Positions 1-11,964 of a DNA stretch of 64,000 nucleotides are shown here, one piece after another. The notes below the pieces were generated by a model that made no database searches, was not told the origin of the DNA, and worked only from the letters and a program-made list of their open reading frames with translations. Position 1 is the stretch's first letter, and each line of letters starts with the position of its first letter. Source of the DNA: Diplodia intermedia (taxonomy: Eukaryota; Ascomycota; Dothideomycetes; Botryosphaeriales; Botryosphaeriaceae); the NCBI GenBank assembly GCA_021495925.1, contig JAKEKT010000001.1, positions 1,116,001 through 1,180,000 on the forward strand. Reading direction: 5' to 3'. The position numbers and the translations under genes were made by a program.

Positions 1-2348
1 GGTGGGAGTCAATCGGTTGGGGCTCTAATTCCTTGTTTCTCTGGGCCCTTTTTAGTCCTGCTTTTTTCCTCGGGTCTTTCCATTCTTGTTTCTTGCTTTC
101 TTCGTTCGGCAGCCAAGCAACATCCACGAAGCTCACGAATGTTACGACAACAACAGCACGCGACGATTCACGACCAAAGATGGCACGATTGCGTTGAGTT
201 CAGAAGATCATTACTGCTGGCTGTGGTGGATGGGCGTAGGTGTTGTTGCCGTACCACATGAAGGAGCACCGTCGTAGACGAGGCTTGGGAACACAAACAT
301 CGTCACATCATCATCATCATCATCACCACAACAACGACAACTATTCTTCGAGTGGGTAGGCTTTCTGTATTTCTATAGGTTTATATCTTTGATTCTCGGG
401 AGGGGTTTGGGATTGGGCTGTTTCTTTTTCCGGAGCTGGATTCATCACTAGGACAAATTTCTGGCTGGTTCATGGGAGAGGTGGCTCTCTAAGGGATCGG
501 AGTAATAGGGATAGCGTATATACTCGTGCACGGTATGGTTGGGTTCTCTCGATATTCTCATGATTGATCAAAGGTGCAGCACACACATGTGAACTATTCT
601 TGCAAGGCCCTTTCAAACCTGACTTAAGCTTGACTCTGTGACGTTTGCATCTCTCTCGTTGCCTTGGGTTCGATTTTATCTTGGTTGGACTTAGTCAGTC
701 CAGGTCCCGGGGCACATGTGGATTTACTGTATTGTCTGGAGAGGCAGGCCTGACCGATCATGGATGAGTCGTCCTCACCCGATTTGTCGATACACCAGGC
801 ACATTTGACAATTTCGGCAGGATGCCCGTGCTGCTGGGATCGGTGTTCAGCGTCTGCGTAAGTCTGTGCTCATCATGATCCCTGTCCATCTCCTCCGAAG
901 TCTCGGCACGGTCCCTCGTAAATTCACCACAATTAAGACTGTCAAGCAGTGGCCGGTGAGGGTGGTTGTCGAAGAGCTGAGTTTCGGTCTCCTCCAATAT
1001 TTCATTTTGTCTCTTTTTCGAAGCACTACGGACAAAAGCAGAACCTTTACTAAACATTTGCAATGAGGCGCTGCCAGAGCTGGTCTTGAGTGGTCAAGAG
1101 CTTTCCTCGATAATGATAGGGAAGTCTATCCAGCAAAGCATGGAGATGGTCACATGGGCGGGAGATAGCAAGGTGAGCTTTTCCCTGGCTCGTTACGTTT
1201 CCGAAAGCCCTCACAAAGATGTTTGGATGCGGGGATCCTCCATAAAGCAAGGTAAATGAGTACCCGGCATCTGGGAGAGGTGATACTTTCTCCTGGCTTG
1301 ATAAAAGAGTATGAGATCTTCATAAGTGGCATCCAGGAAATATGCATCGGGGCCAAACAATGAGATCCGTTGACCATTGGTAAGCCCCTGGGCTGCGAGT
1401 AGAGACCTGGGCATCTTTGAGAGTAGCGCTAGTCTCCTCTCGCTTCTAGGATAAGACAGAACTGTCGAGTTCCTGCCGATTGGAAATGGGGGATCGCAGT
1501 GATGATCCATTCGCCAGCCACATTGAGTGCTCCAGTAGAACAGTGTGCTAGTATGAAAGCAAACGCCATAGATCTAGAACGAATATGCATCGTCCACGCT
1601 GCCGGGAGTCCACCTTTCTTAGTACATTGGCAGCTGAAGCACACAAGCAGAATATAAATATAGGCCGTGGAAATAGACAACATCGATGATAGATGTTGTC
1701 TTCAACTGTTCACGTAAGTAATGTGACAGATTTGAGAAGGGCAAACTGTTTCATGGCTCAGGATGCTACTGGCTATTGAACGACAAGGCCGGGATGCTTT
1801 TGAAGGGAGACATATATTACACAAGGTCAAAGATGGAGGCATCGCACAACGAGAGACGCATGCCACGCTTGAAGACAACGAGAACCTCAAGATAACACGA
1901 ATGAGAAAATGCTGCATACGCATTACGTGACTCCAGAAATCATCATCATCAAGAACTACCATCTCCTCCGCTCATACTAAAACGTCTTCGTAAGTCAAAA
2001 GAATAGACTAGAAAAAAAAAGTGCAAACAAGACAGACGGCCAAAAAGATATCTGCCCCTCCAGTGTCCTCCCGGTTGAAGCAAGTTTCCTTCTTGCGCCG
2101 AACCCAACGCCGAGGGTATGCAAAAATAGCACTGCCAGGTTGGTTGCCAGAGCGGCAGCAGCACCTGTTGAGTTGCAGCGTGAATCTCACTCGCCTTCCG
2201 CGTTGTGCTCTTGCTCGCTCTGCCTCTCTAAAAGTTCGTCAGACTCGTGATCCAGTTGCCTTGGCCTCCCCCCACATACACATTCTCCCTCCTCGTGGTC
2301 CGTGGTACGGCATATGTTCGGATGTGGATCTGTGATTGTCGAGATCCA
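1..2348. other. gene-free or unresolved left edge
   Basis: No ORF here matches a family I recognise. A (CAT)6 microsatellite lies at 306-323. Several overlapping minus-strand ORFs between about 750 and 1690 look faintly coding but cannot be joined into one convincing gene (see findings). The last few hundred bases probably include the 3' UTR of the PAC1 gene, which ends at 2349. Confidence 0.5.
306..323. repeat. (CAT)6 microsatellite
   Basis: Six perfect CAT units in non-coding sequence near the left edge. Confidence 0.9.
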
Positions 2349-3844
2349 CTAGGATGCGAAGACCCTGACGTTCAGATCAACGCTGCCTGTTGCAATAACA
2401 CATCTGATGTTCTTTGCGTTTGGATCCTCCTTCTTGGCCCCGTTTGGCGGCGCTGGCGCGCCATTCGTCTCACCGTTGGTCTGGGGCTCCTTCTGGACGC
2501 TCGGCGCCCAGCGCATGCAGCTGACGAAGTGGCCATGCGCATCTTCAATGGTCTTGACACATTTCCCTTCTTGTGCAAGGTCCCAGCATCGGATAGTCTT
2601 GTCGTCGCCGCAGCTCAGGAGGTATTTGCCGCCCGGGTGAAAGACCAGAGCGCGGACCCAGTTGTCGTGGCCGCTGAGCGTCTTGATCAGTGTGCCGCGG
2701 CCATCCCAGAGCTTGATGGTCTTGTCACGAGAGCCGGTCGCCAGGAACTCGGCAGAGCTACTTGCTGCTGGAGGCTTCTTGAGCCCGGCAAGAACAGCGA
2801 GATGTCCGTAGGCAGCAGGTGGCGCCTGTGCCACGCACTCCACGACGTGGTCATGGCCAACAAAAGTGCATTTAGGCTCGCCGTTGCTGGAATCCCAGAG
2901 ACGAGCCGTCTGGTCGTTGCTGGCAGAAAGGAGCCACCGTCCGTCAAAGCTTGGGGCAACGTCTCGCACCCAATCGGCGTGCCCTCGAATCGTTTTGACA
3001 CAGTATCCGGTTGTAACATCCCAAATCCTCAGAGTCTTGTCTCGCGATGCCGATACCAGCAGATTGCCGGAGGATGGGGAGCCCGCTGCCCCACTGGGAA
3101 CAAAGCGGACGGAGGACACAGAGTGGTCGTGTCCAGGGAGGGTTCTAATGTTCTTGTACTCATCGCTGGGGTCCCAGAGCTTTATGGTCAAATCGGAGGA
3201 ACACGAAGCGAGCAAGGTGCCGCCGCGTGGGCCCCCGAAATCGACGTCCAAAACACCCTTGGTATGGCCCTTGACGGTCCGCTCCAGCTCGCCGAGCTCC
3301 CAGTCCCAGATCTTGATTGTGGTATCCTCGGAGCCCGAGGCCAGCGAGGTGAAGACTGGATGGAAGGCAACGCAGGTGATGGGGGAGCGGTGAGACTGGA
3401 GGGTGTGGCGTGCGGGAGACCTGGGAAGCCAGCTCGCAGGGTCGGTGTTTTTGCGCATGAGAGAGGTGGGAGTGGCATTGTCGAGTTCGGACTGCAGGCT
3501 GGCATTCCGCGACTCTAGGTCCATGATCTATGCAGCACGGGTTCAGTATAGACAGGTCGCAGCGGGAGGCTTAGGAGCGGGACCTTTTTCTGCAGGCGGA
3601 CAACGCTGGTCCACTTCTTTTCCAGCAACCCCTCATATTTCTTGCGGGTGGCATCCTCAAAGGACTCGCCGATGCCCAGTTCGTCGGTCAGGGCCTGGGC
3701 GCTGTTGGGGTGGCCGGAGGCGGCGAGGTATGCTATGATTGCCTTGTGCCTGGGCCAAGATATCAGAACATGGTGCATTTGTGTGTAACAGGCGGTGGGG
3801 ACGAACAGCTCATCAGCCTGGCGTTGGGTCAAAAGCGTACTCAT
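2349..3844 (-). CDS. nudF/PAC1: nuclear distribution protein PAC1/NudF (LIS1)
   Basis: LIS1-family regulator of cytoplasmic dynein. It works with NudE at microtubule plus ends in nuclear migration and hyphal growth. Proposed exons are 3844-3807, 3749-3584 and 3527-2349, giving 460 aa, which is normal for fungal PAC1. Joining exons 1 and 2 restores ADELHKAIIAYLA, the start of the LisH motif (about residues 8-40). The second junction restores RLQKKIMDLESRN, the short coiled coil. From about residue 108 to the end there are WD40 repeats with repeated GH and WD dipeptides (for example KIWDWELGELERTVKGH and TIRCWDLAQ), consistent with the seven-bladed propeller of the family. The start follows from the family-typical N-terminus LLTQRQADEL. 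The first donor is GTTCGT and the second GTCCCG, so both are weak. The gene is divergent from the TOG gene at 4564. Confidence 0.95.
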
Positions 3845-4563
3845 GGCGGCGATGGGCGCATCCGGTCTGCGGCACTCGGTGCGCCCTGGGAGGCGGATTC
3901 GGGGTCAGGCAGCGTGCGCGGGCGCAGGAGGTGTTTGGGGGTCAAGGTGTCGTGGGGTGTTTGGGACGGTGACGGTGCGGGTAGGGCTGTGCGGCCGAGC
4001 GACGGGGATGTTTTGCTGCGGGACGAGTGCGGAGGAAGCGCGCCCTTTGGAGCGGCGGCGGCGGCGGCGGTGTGCGTGGCGCGGCGAGTCTGCAGCCGGC
4101 TACCGCGCGGAGGAACAATTCGAGAGCGGAGGGCGGGGCCAGGGTCAATTGCTGTTGGGTGGTGGAAGCCCAAGGCCCTAGGTGTCCGCCCAGCAACGCC
4201 AACGCCCGCAGCCGAAACGGGCCGCATTGTTGTCTTCAAAACACTCGCGACCATTTCATCATCGCAACCCGACACGACCACCCATCCCGCCCAACACCCC
4301 CGCCCGCCGCCTGCACTGTTTCAGCCGCTGCTGCTGCACCTCTGTCGGTCATTCGCATCCTTTCCAAACCATCTGCCCCATCGCTCAACAACACTGGTAC
4401 GTCCGGGCGCAGAAAAGGACCCCGCCGAAGGGATTCCCCGTCGCTGCCGCTCAATCGCCCTTCGATCGGCCGCTGCAGCTGGCTCGCTTTCTTTGGGCCT
4501 GCTTTGCTAACCGCTGCTGCCCGCAGATTGCAGCAGTAACCCGCCGGCGCCAACTCGTTCACG
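3845..4563. promoter_or_regulatory. shared divergent promoter of PAC1 and the TOG-protein gene
   Basis: A 719-bp interval separates the two start codons. It is GC-rich with CT-rich tracts near the plus-strand start. A likely 5'-UTR intron of the TOG gene spans about 4397-4526: donor GTACGT, branch-like GCTAAC, acceptor CCGCAG. No TATA box is obvious. A (GGC)n-like run lies near 4052-4070. Confidence 0.5.
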
Positions 4564-7399
4564 ATGGGTGACGAAGAGGACTTCAGCTCCCTGCCGCTCC
4601 CCGATCGCTTTCAGCACAAGAACTGGAAAGTGAGAAAGGAGGGTTATGAGGCAGCAACCAAGGAGTTCGACAAAGCTCAGGGCGAATCCGACCCCGTTGT
4701 CCGCCAGTTTACACTCGACTCAGGCCTGTGGAAAGGGGCGGTGGCAGACTCCAACGTCGCTGCGCAAGCAGAGGCCCTCAGCGCACTATGTTCATACCTC
4801 CAGATTGCCGGTCTCCAGGGCACCACAAGGTACTGCTCCGTAATGCTCTTAAATCCATGACTGCGGCTGACAGCGTTGCACAGAACACGGAATCTGACCA
4901 TCGCGCCGATCGTGGAGAAGGGCTTGACCGGTCGCCCCGCTGCCCAAGCGAAAGCACAGGAGGCCCTGATGCTGTACATCGAAATGGACAAAGCCGACCC
5001 TGTCATTGAAGAACTGCTACCCATCTTGTCGCACAAACAACCCAAGGTCATTGCCGCCTGTCTGAAGGCCCTGACCGCCATCGTCCATGCATATGGCTGC
5101 AAGACCGTGGAGCCCAAGCCCATCCTGAAGGCTCTCCCAAAGGTCTTCGGCCACGCCGACAAGAACGTCCGTGCCGAGGCCCAGAACTTGACTGTTGAGT
5201 TCTACAGATGGCTGAAGGAAGCCATGAAACCCCTCTTCTGGGGCGATCTCAAGCCTGTCCAGCAGACCGATTTGGATAAGCTCTTCGAAAAGGTGAAGGA
5301 GGAGCCGGCGCCCAAGCAGGAGAGGCTTCTCCGCTCGCAGCAAGAGGCACAAGAGGCCGCCGCTGCGGCTGGCGGAGGTGATGAAGAAGAGGCTGAAGCC
5401 GAGGAGGAAGCTGAAATCGACCTTGAGCCGGAGTATATGGCTGTAGATGTCATGGCAAAGGTCCCCAAGGACTTTTCGGAGCGTCTTGGTTCGTCGAAGT
5501 GGAAGGATCGGAAGGAGGCCTTGGATGACCTTCACGCCGCCATCAACGTTCCTGCCATGGAGGAAGGCCCCTTTCATGAGATAATGAGCGGGCTTGCCAA
5601 GTCCATGAAGGATGCCAACGTCACCGTCGCTACCGTGGCTGCAAACTGCGTGGAACTTTTCGCCAAGGGATTGAAAAAGAGCTTTGGAAAGTATAGGCAG
5701 GTTGTCTTTAGCCCCATGCTCGAGCGGTTAAAGGAGAAGAAGCAGGCAGTTGCAGATGCGTTGGGCGCCGCGCTTGAGGCGTGCGTCGCTTCAACTAGCC
5801 TGGGCGAGTGTCTGGATGATATCATGGAGGCGCTCAAGCACAAGAACCCCCAAGTCAAGCTTGGTACAACCCAGCTGCTCATTCGTGTTCTGAAGTCGAC
5901 CAGGGATGCGCCCCAGCCGCCAGAAACTAAGAGCATTGCTGAGGGTGCGACAAAGCTCCTCACCGAATCCCAAGCCACGCAGCGTGATGCGGGCGCTGAG
6001 GTTCTCGGAACACTGTGGAAGATCATGGGTGATCGTATCATGAACCCTCATCTGGAAGGCTTGGATGATATCCGGAAGAACAAGATCAAGGAGTTCCATG
6101 ATTCCGCCGAGGTGAAGGCCAAGTACAAGCCGAAGGCTGCGCCGCCCCCGAAGCCAGCTGCCGCGCCGGCTGGCAAGAAGCCGACAGGAAAGAAGCCCGC
6201 CCCGGGTGCAAAGAAAACTGCTCCTGCAGCTCGCGCCAAGTCACCTCCAGCCGAAGAGCCTTTGGCTGCAAAACCGACCAGCCGGCCTGGCGCTTCGAAG
6301 TTGGGTGGTCCGAAATCCGGCCTTGCTGCCCCTGGTTCGCGCTTGGGACTGAAGAAGCCAGGTCTGGCTGCTCCATCGCCCAAGAAAGCGCCCGCCCCCG
6401 TTGAAGAACTCGTTTCCGACTCAGAGCCCGAACCTCCGGCGGCGAAGCCCGCTCCCAAGGCCGGCTTAGGACGTGGCCTTGCAGGAAGGCCTCTCGGGAA
6501 GCCCGCCGCTGTGCCTGTTGCCGAGCCTCCAGCGCCTGCCCCTGGCCTTAGTGCGGTCGAGAAGGCTGAGTTGGATGAACTTCGTGCGGAGGTGGAGATG
6601 CTGCGAAAGCAGAACGAAGACATGAAGACGGAGAAATCCCGGATGACTTCACAAATCCACGAACTCCAGAACCAGAACGCACAGCTCATCGAGGACCACA
6701 CCCGGGATGTTCTGTCCATCAAGGCCAAGGAGACGCAGCTAGTGCGCGCGCGTTCTGATGCAGAGGCCGCGGAGCAAACCGTCCAAGCACAGCAGCGTGA
6801 GGTTGAACGGTTGAAGCGTGAACTGTCGCGCCAAGTGCGCGCCACGTCGCCACCGCCCTTCGAGATTAGCCACGAGCAACAGCAGCATCATGGCGGCTAC
6901 GACGTGGGTATGAACGGATCGTATGGCCACAACAGTCATGGACATAGCAGCAGCTTTGGCCGCCGCAATTTTACTCCCCAATCTCCGGGCGGAGATGGAA
7001 AGGAGAATTTCGGCGATGGTCTGTCACGTTCCGGGTCCCGCAGCAGCAAGCTCTCGCCGCTGCGTCGCGGTGGATCTGGTAGCGGCATGTCTAGCCACTC
7101 GGGCTCCGGTTACGGTGGCCGTGCCAGCCCGGCACTTGGCTTCTCAGGCGGTCATGAGGATCGCGAGTATGGCAGCTTGGGCAGTAGTAGACTAAGCGGG
7201 GCAACGAGTGCAGGCACTAGCAACGGTGCAGAGAGCTGGAAGAGAGCTGCGGAAGTTACACAGAATCTGAAGGCCAGGATCGAGCTCATGAAGGTACGTA
7301 CGCCGATTGCGTGCACTAGCCTCGTATACGTGTTTGGCTGACTTGACTCTACTCTAGGCGAAGCAAGGCCTTGCGAGGCAGCAGTCGCAACATCACTGA
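4564..7399 (+). CDS. stu2: XMAP215/Dis1-family microtubule polymerase (Stu2/Alp14 type)
   Basis: TOG-domain protein that binds tubulin and promotes growth of microtubule plus ends at spindle poles and kinetochores. Exons 4564-4829, 4884-7293 and 7358-7399 give 905 aa. Residues about 1-230 form the first TOG array; it opens with LPDRFQHKNWKVRKEGYEAA, the typical first HEAT helix. An acidic segment follows at about 250-275. The second TOG array is at about 280-510 and begins FSERLGSSKWKDRKEALDDL. A Lys/Pro/Ala-rich basic linker (about 515-640) would contact the microtubule lattice. A coiled coil at about 645-745 is expected for dimerisation, and a Ser/Gly-rich tail ends in ELMKAKQGLARQQSQHH. 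Two TOG domains plus a coiled coil is the yeast-type architecture. The last exon is only 42 nt; without it the reading frame runs on into intron sequence and ends falsely at 7341. Confidence 0.93.
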
Positions 7400-8801
7400 G
7401 TGGGCCGCTGAATGTCTGTTCAGCTCCAGCTGCGAACCACGCAGCCATTTTTAGCAGGGACGCAAGTCTAGGGATGGCGTTTACAAGTATTGGACTCCCA
7501 GGATGACCTGGATTATGACGCATGTTTTCCCCGATGGGTTATTTGGCTCTTTTTTCTTCCTCTTCGATTCTCCACGTGTACTTTTTGTTTTCATGAGCTC
7601 CTGGAGCAACGTTAAACCATCAGGGGGTGATGTGGGTGCATGAGATACCAGGCGTTCCGGAAACTGTGAGGTGGGTAGGGAGCCATAGAGCAAGGGGGGA
7701 AGAACGCAATGTTTTCCCTTTGCCATTGCTTGTACAATAACGAACTCTACGCAGGCACTCGGAATTGCGTGGTCTATTTTCGAATCAGAGTAGACATTGG
7801 GATTTTTCAGTCAGCGAGGAAAGGCACCCGTGGTTGACTGTACGAGACATGGATCAGTGCTTCATACATCATCACCTTTGACGTTCTTTCCACCATCAGC
7901 CTAACCTGCCCCAATCGTCATCGATAGTCGTGCAAGCACGCTTAGGCTATCCGCACTAGCACATTTGTGGAAACCGCCAACCTTCCACATCTTCCTTCTA
8001 GAACAACATGTGATCTTGGCGTGTGTCATCCCGACTGCTCCTCTACCGAGGGTAAGCTAACACTCTCGCGCCAACCCGGCTGATTGAGTCCATCGTTCCC
8101 GACCTCTGGAACGGGTAACACGGCCTCGCCTCTCCCCGGTTAAGTCGTTGCTAGGCATTCGTCGCGCCGGGTACCCATTATTATTATTATTCGGTCAACG
8201 CCTCACGTTACAAATTCTCGACCCTGGTACTGAGCAGGTGCGGCACGGCAACACGTTAGCCAAGCTGCTGGATTTACACTCTTTGGAACCCAGCCGTTTC
8301 TAAGAAGGCTAACCCGGTGCAAGAAGACATCGCTTAAGAGTTCTTTTGGTGGATACGATCGGACCGCGAAAGACAGCCTTCTAAGAGGAGAGGGAGAAGG
8401 GGACCAGTAAAGAGTTCATCGGAGTCCTTAGAGAAAGCTTACGATATCTAGATAGAAAACTATCCAATGCTGCTAGAAGGGAATTGTAGCATAAACATTT
8501 TGTCCTTTTAAGTTTACTCTTGACAGCAACACATCTAGTCTTTTAGAAAAGGAAATATCCATGCAGAGATCTATAATTGTATTTACAGAAACTCGTAGAA
8601 TGCAACTAGTTTGTCTCCAGTCCCTTGGAGACAGGTATACCAAAAGACGCCACGTGGGAAAGGTCCAGAAAAAGCCATCAACAAAGAAAAAGAGGGGGAA
8701 ATACTAGGGTCCTGAATATTCACTTTGAAATGTAAACGTTCCGGAATGAAAGATGAAATATAACCAAGGATCCATAAAGCTGTACAAGGATGCGATCAGG
8801 A
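7400..8801. other. intergenic, convergent 3' ends
   Basis: Lies between the 3' ends of the TOG gene (plus) and the secreted-protein gene (minus). It contains an (ATT)5 microsatellite at 8177-8191 and turns AT-richer from about 8400 to 8700. I see no ORF or RNA gene that I can support. Confidence 0.5.
8177..8191. repeat. (ATT)5 microsatellite
   Basis: Five perfect ATT units in the convergent intergenic region. Confidence 0.85.
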
Positions 8802-10274
8802 CTAGTAGTAGATGCCTCCGTGCGCACGGCAAGCAGACTTGGAAGCGGCGGGAGAGACGGTGGTAGTGATTGTGACACTGCAAGACAGTTAATGGGGTAG
8901 AAATAGAACATGGAGGAGAATACGTACGAGACAGGAAGAACCTTCGTTGTGGTGACCCGGGCAACGGTGTAGTAAGTGCGGGTGCTGGTCGGCGTAGCCA
9001 GAGTGATGGTCGACGGAGGAAGGTAGGTCTTGCCCTGCACGACAGTGGCGGGAGCCGGGGTGACGGTACTGGTGATAGTGGCAGTGTCTGTTGCGAGTTC
9101 TGTCAGTACTCTCCTTCTTCTCATTCCTTTTTTTTTCTTTAGTGACGGAAAAAACTCACCCAAGACAGTGCTGGTTACAGCGGAGGTCATGGAGGTGGAA
9201 GTGACAGTGATGAACTTGGAAGTGTCCTGCTCAGTGACAGTCAAGGGCTGGGCATCCGGGGCACGCCTGGCAAGACCGGAAAGATCGCCCAAGCGCACCG
9301 CACGCTCCTGAAGCCACTGCTCGCGGTTCTGCTCGAGATCGATGAGCGGGTTACGCGCGTAACGGAACTTGGCCCCAGGGGCGACTGTGGCGGTGGGAAC
9401 GGCAACACCTGCAACAGAGGCAGCGGACTCGACGATGGACTGGGCGGCAGCCATCTTAGGCCAAATCTTGTTCGAAGGATCGGGAGTTGGCTGGCGGCTC
9501 GGCAGGTGGCAAGAAGCAGTCATGGTTTTCACAACCTTGGTGACAGAGACAGAGAACTTGGGGATGGTTATCGTGTTAAGAATGATGGTTTTCGTAGAAG
9601 TGACTGGCCGAGGAGTGATAGTTGAGGTCTTTTGAAGGGTGATGCTGGGCACTGTGGTAGTCAGGCGCGAGAGCGTCGTGGTAGTAGTGACTGTAGTAGT
9701 CGAGGATACGGTGTTTGTTGGGACGATGACCGTGATGGCCGTGATGGTTGGCGTAGCGGTGACAGTTGATTGGACACCCACGTCAAGAAGAAAGTCCCTC
9801 TCGAAGGCGATGGGGGCGCCGGCGGCTCCATTGTTGCTAAGAATCATGAGGGACCAAGCACCGCTCGTGAGGTTTTGCTTCAACAAAGGGCTGGAGAGAA
9901 TCAGCGAAGGTTCAATGCGCAGTGAAATTCTCGTCCTACCATGTCGACAGCTCGTCTACATCGTCTGGCTTCATCGGCGTGTTGGTGCAGGTATACTGGT
10001 CGCCACTGGGATCGACCAGGATGTTTGTGGAGTTATCAGCTTGGCAGCCTGATGACGAGGTCAGTAAGCTTCTCTTACGAGTGGTATACAATATGTTACC
10101 TTCGAACTGCTGCACGAAAGTGAAGGGATCGGAGGAGGCACTGTTCTGGAAATACTCTCCGCCTCCCTGGAAGTCCATGCCAAAAGATTGACAGCCGCCG
10201 ATCAGATCGTCATCAGCCAAAGCGCCGCGCGCGAGGAGGCTGAAGGCCGTGGCCACGTAAAGAAGGCGAGACAT
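8802..10274 (-). CDS. secreted Ser/Thr-rich protein of unknown function
   Basis: Five exons (10274-10100, 10048-9940, 9890-9160, 9087-8928, 8877-8802) join to a 416-aa protein. A clear signal peptide covers residues 1-20 (MSRLLYVATAFSLLARGALA). A compact N-terminal domain of about 110 residues follows. It has regularly spaced cysteines and the phrases FGMDFQGGGEYFQN, FVQQFEGCQADN, VDPSGDQYTC, LSTCPLL and WSLMILSNNG. I believe this pattern recurs in secreted fungal proteins, but I cannot name the family. After that come long Thr/Ser/Val tracts (TVT and TST repeats) typical of O-mannosylated wall or surface proteins. A less repetitive central stretch (about 240-300) carries a dibasic LARRAP site. 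The C-terminus (ACRAHGGIYY) has no hydrophobic tail, so GPI anchoring is unlikely. A surface or wall role is inference from composition only. Confidence 0.75.
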
Positions 10275-11964
10275 TTCCAGACGGGGAAAAGAAGACGAAG
10301 GTGGTTGAGCGAAGAGATGTCTTGTGTGGGATATGAATGTGAGGTATCCGGGATCGAGGGTGCCTTATATCTCTCGTCGACAAGAAAACAGTCGGGATCC
10401 ACATGGGCTGATAACCTCAGCTCGACAGCTACGGGCGTTCTGACCATACATTCAGGCGTCAGAGGCACGGGCTAAAGCGCGCCGGCGGAGCAGGGACGAG
10501 GACCACAGCACAGACGAAAGATTGAAGCGGGGGCTCGGTGCCGGCTTGTCCAGTCGTTCCAAGGACATAGATAGTACCTATGGATTCACTAGCATGGCTG
10601 AGAGAAGGATGAGGAACCGGAGCCTCAACTAGCATGTCGAAGATGAAAATGTCGCAGGTCGGAAGCAAGCTGCGGACTAGCGAAAAGCCACCAAGACCAA
10701 CAGTGGTGGCGGCGGCGTTGAAGCGGCTAGTAGAATGACGCTCGACATGATGCAGATGCAGGACGGAGGATGGTGTAGGTCGCTAGCTCGGCCGACACGA
10801 GAAGTGGAGCGACGTCAGTGGACGGCAATTGGCAGTCTGGAATCCAGCCGGATGGAACGAACCATGCTAGCGCGCAGAACGAGCGACAGGCACAGCCGTA
10901 TCTCGGGAAGTCTCCGAAGAACGGTAGATACGAGCACGCGGTGGCCGTGGCGGCTCGGACTTGGTGGGCGGGGAGCCCGAGAGGCGGGACCTGCATGGCC
11001 ATGCTAAGTTTGGCAGCGGTTAGGCGAGTGGGCACGTAGGACATGCGGCTCACATCGCTCGAGCTGATGGGCAGTTTCCGGGGCAGCGGTGTCGGCGGGC
11101 GCCGCTGAGCGGTGGGCTGATGCAGAACGTGGGTGAGTGGATGGGCCGGGGACAGGCAACCGCAGGTACAATACCGTCGGGTTAGTCACTAGCGGCGTCG
11201 GCAACGCTGAGCTCGTGGTTCCGCCTCCGCTCCGGCCCCGGCCCCCGGCCCCCGGCCTCGCATCCCGCTCCGCACCTCCATCGTAGGTGCAGCTGCCTAC
11301 CTAGACGTGCGATGCGCCGTGCGCCATGCAAATCTCCACGCATGCACGCCCGCCGCTCCACGCCTGCGACGGGCCACCCGCCCGCACAGCCCCGCCCGTC
11401 GCCTGGCACGCCGACCGCCGCCGCCTCGGCATTCCCGCCCGCCCACGACGTGCCATGTGCCAGTGCTGGGGCGTGGGCCACGAGAGCCACACAATGGGGA
11501 CCCGTCAGCTTCGCCGATGGCCGTCACGCTAGCCCGTCCCATCTTGACAGCTGCAGCGCCACGCTTCTGCCCCATCGATCGGTAATTTCCTCTTTGGGCT
11601 GTCGATCCTCTGCCTAGCGCCCACTCCGCAATGCTTAGCCTCCTAGTGCGCTCTAGACCTGCTCTGCAATTGTCCCACAAGTCTTTCTGCTGGTTCTTGC
11701 CATCGTCCTAATCGCCTCAGCTGTGTCGCCCCGAATCCTTCCTCCGTCCACACTCAGCTTGCCTTTGATTCGTCTGTGACTTCGTCCGGCTCTTCGCGCT
11801 CTGGCTTCCATGTATATATGTCGACAACATTCCCGAGAGAATCGACTTCAGACAGCAGCCACTCCTCTTCTTATACACGCTCCATCCTCACCAAGTCGGT
11901 GCGCTTTCTTTCTCGCTATCCTCTTTCCACTGAGAATCTGCTCATACCTTCTCCCCGCGTCATC
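10275..11964. other. divergent intergenic region upstream of laccase
   Basis: GC-rich, with overlapping low-complexity ORFs on both strands (for example near 11180-11680) that look like composition artefacts. The last 200 bp before the laccase start are CT-rich, and a TATA-like TGTATATATG lies at 11811-11820. Presumably this holds the promoters of both flanking secreted-protein genes. Confidence 0.5.
11811..11820 (+). promoter_or_regulatory. TATA-like element upstream of laccase
   Basis: TGTATATATG about 145 bp before the laccase ATG, followed by a CT-rich stretch of the kind that often precedes fungal transcription starts. Inferred from sequence only. Confidence 0.35.

Noticed and set aside
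2247..3518. 423-codon plus-strand ORF
   Set aside because: Exact antisense of the PAC1 WD40 exon; the product has no recognisable domain and the minus strand is clearly coding.
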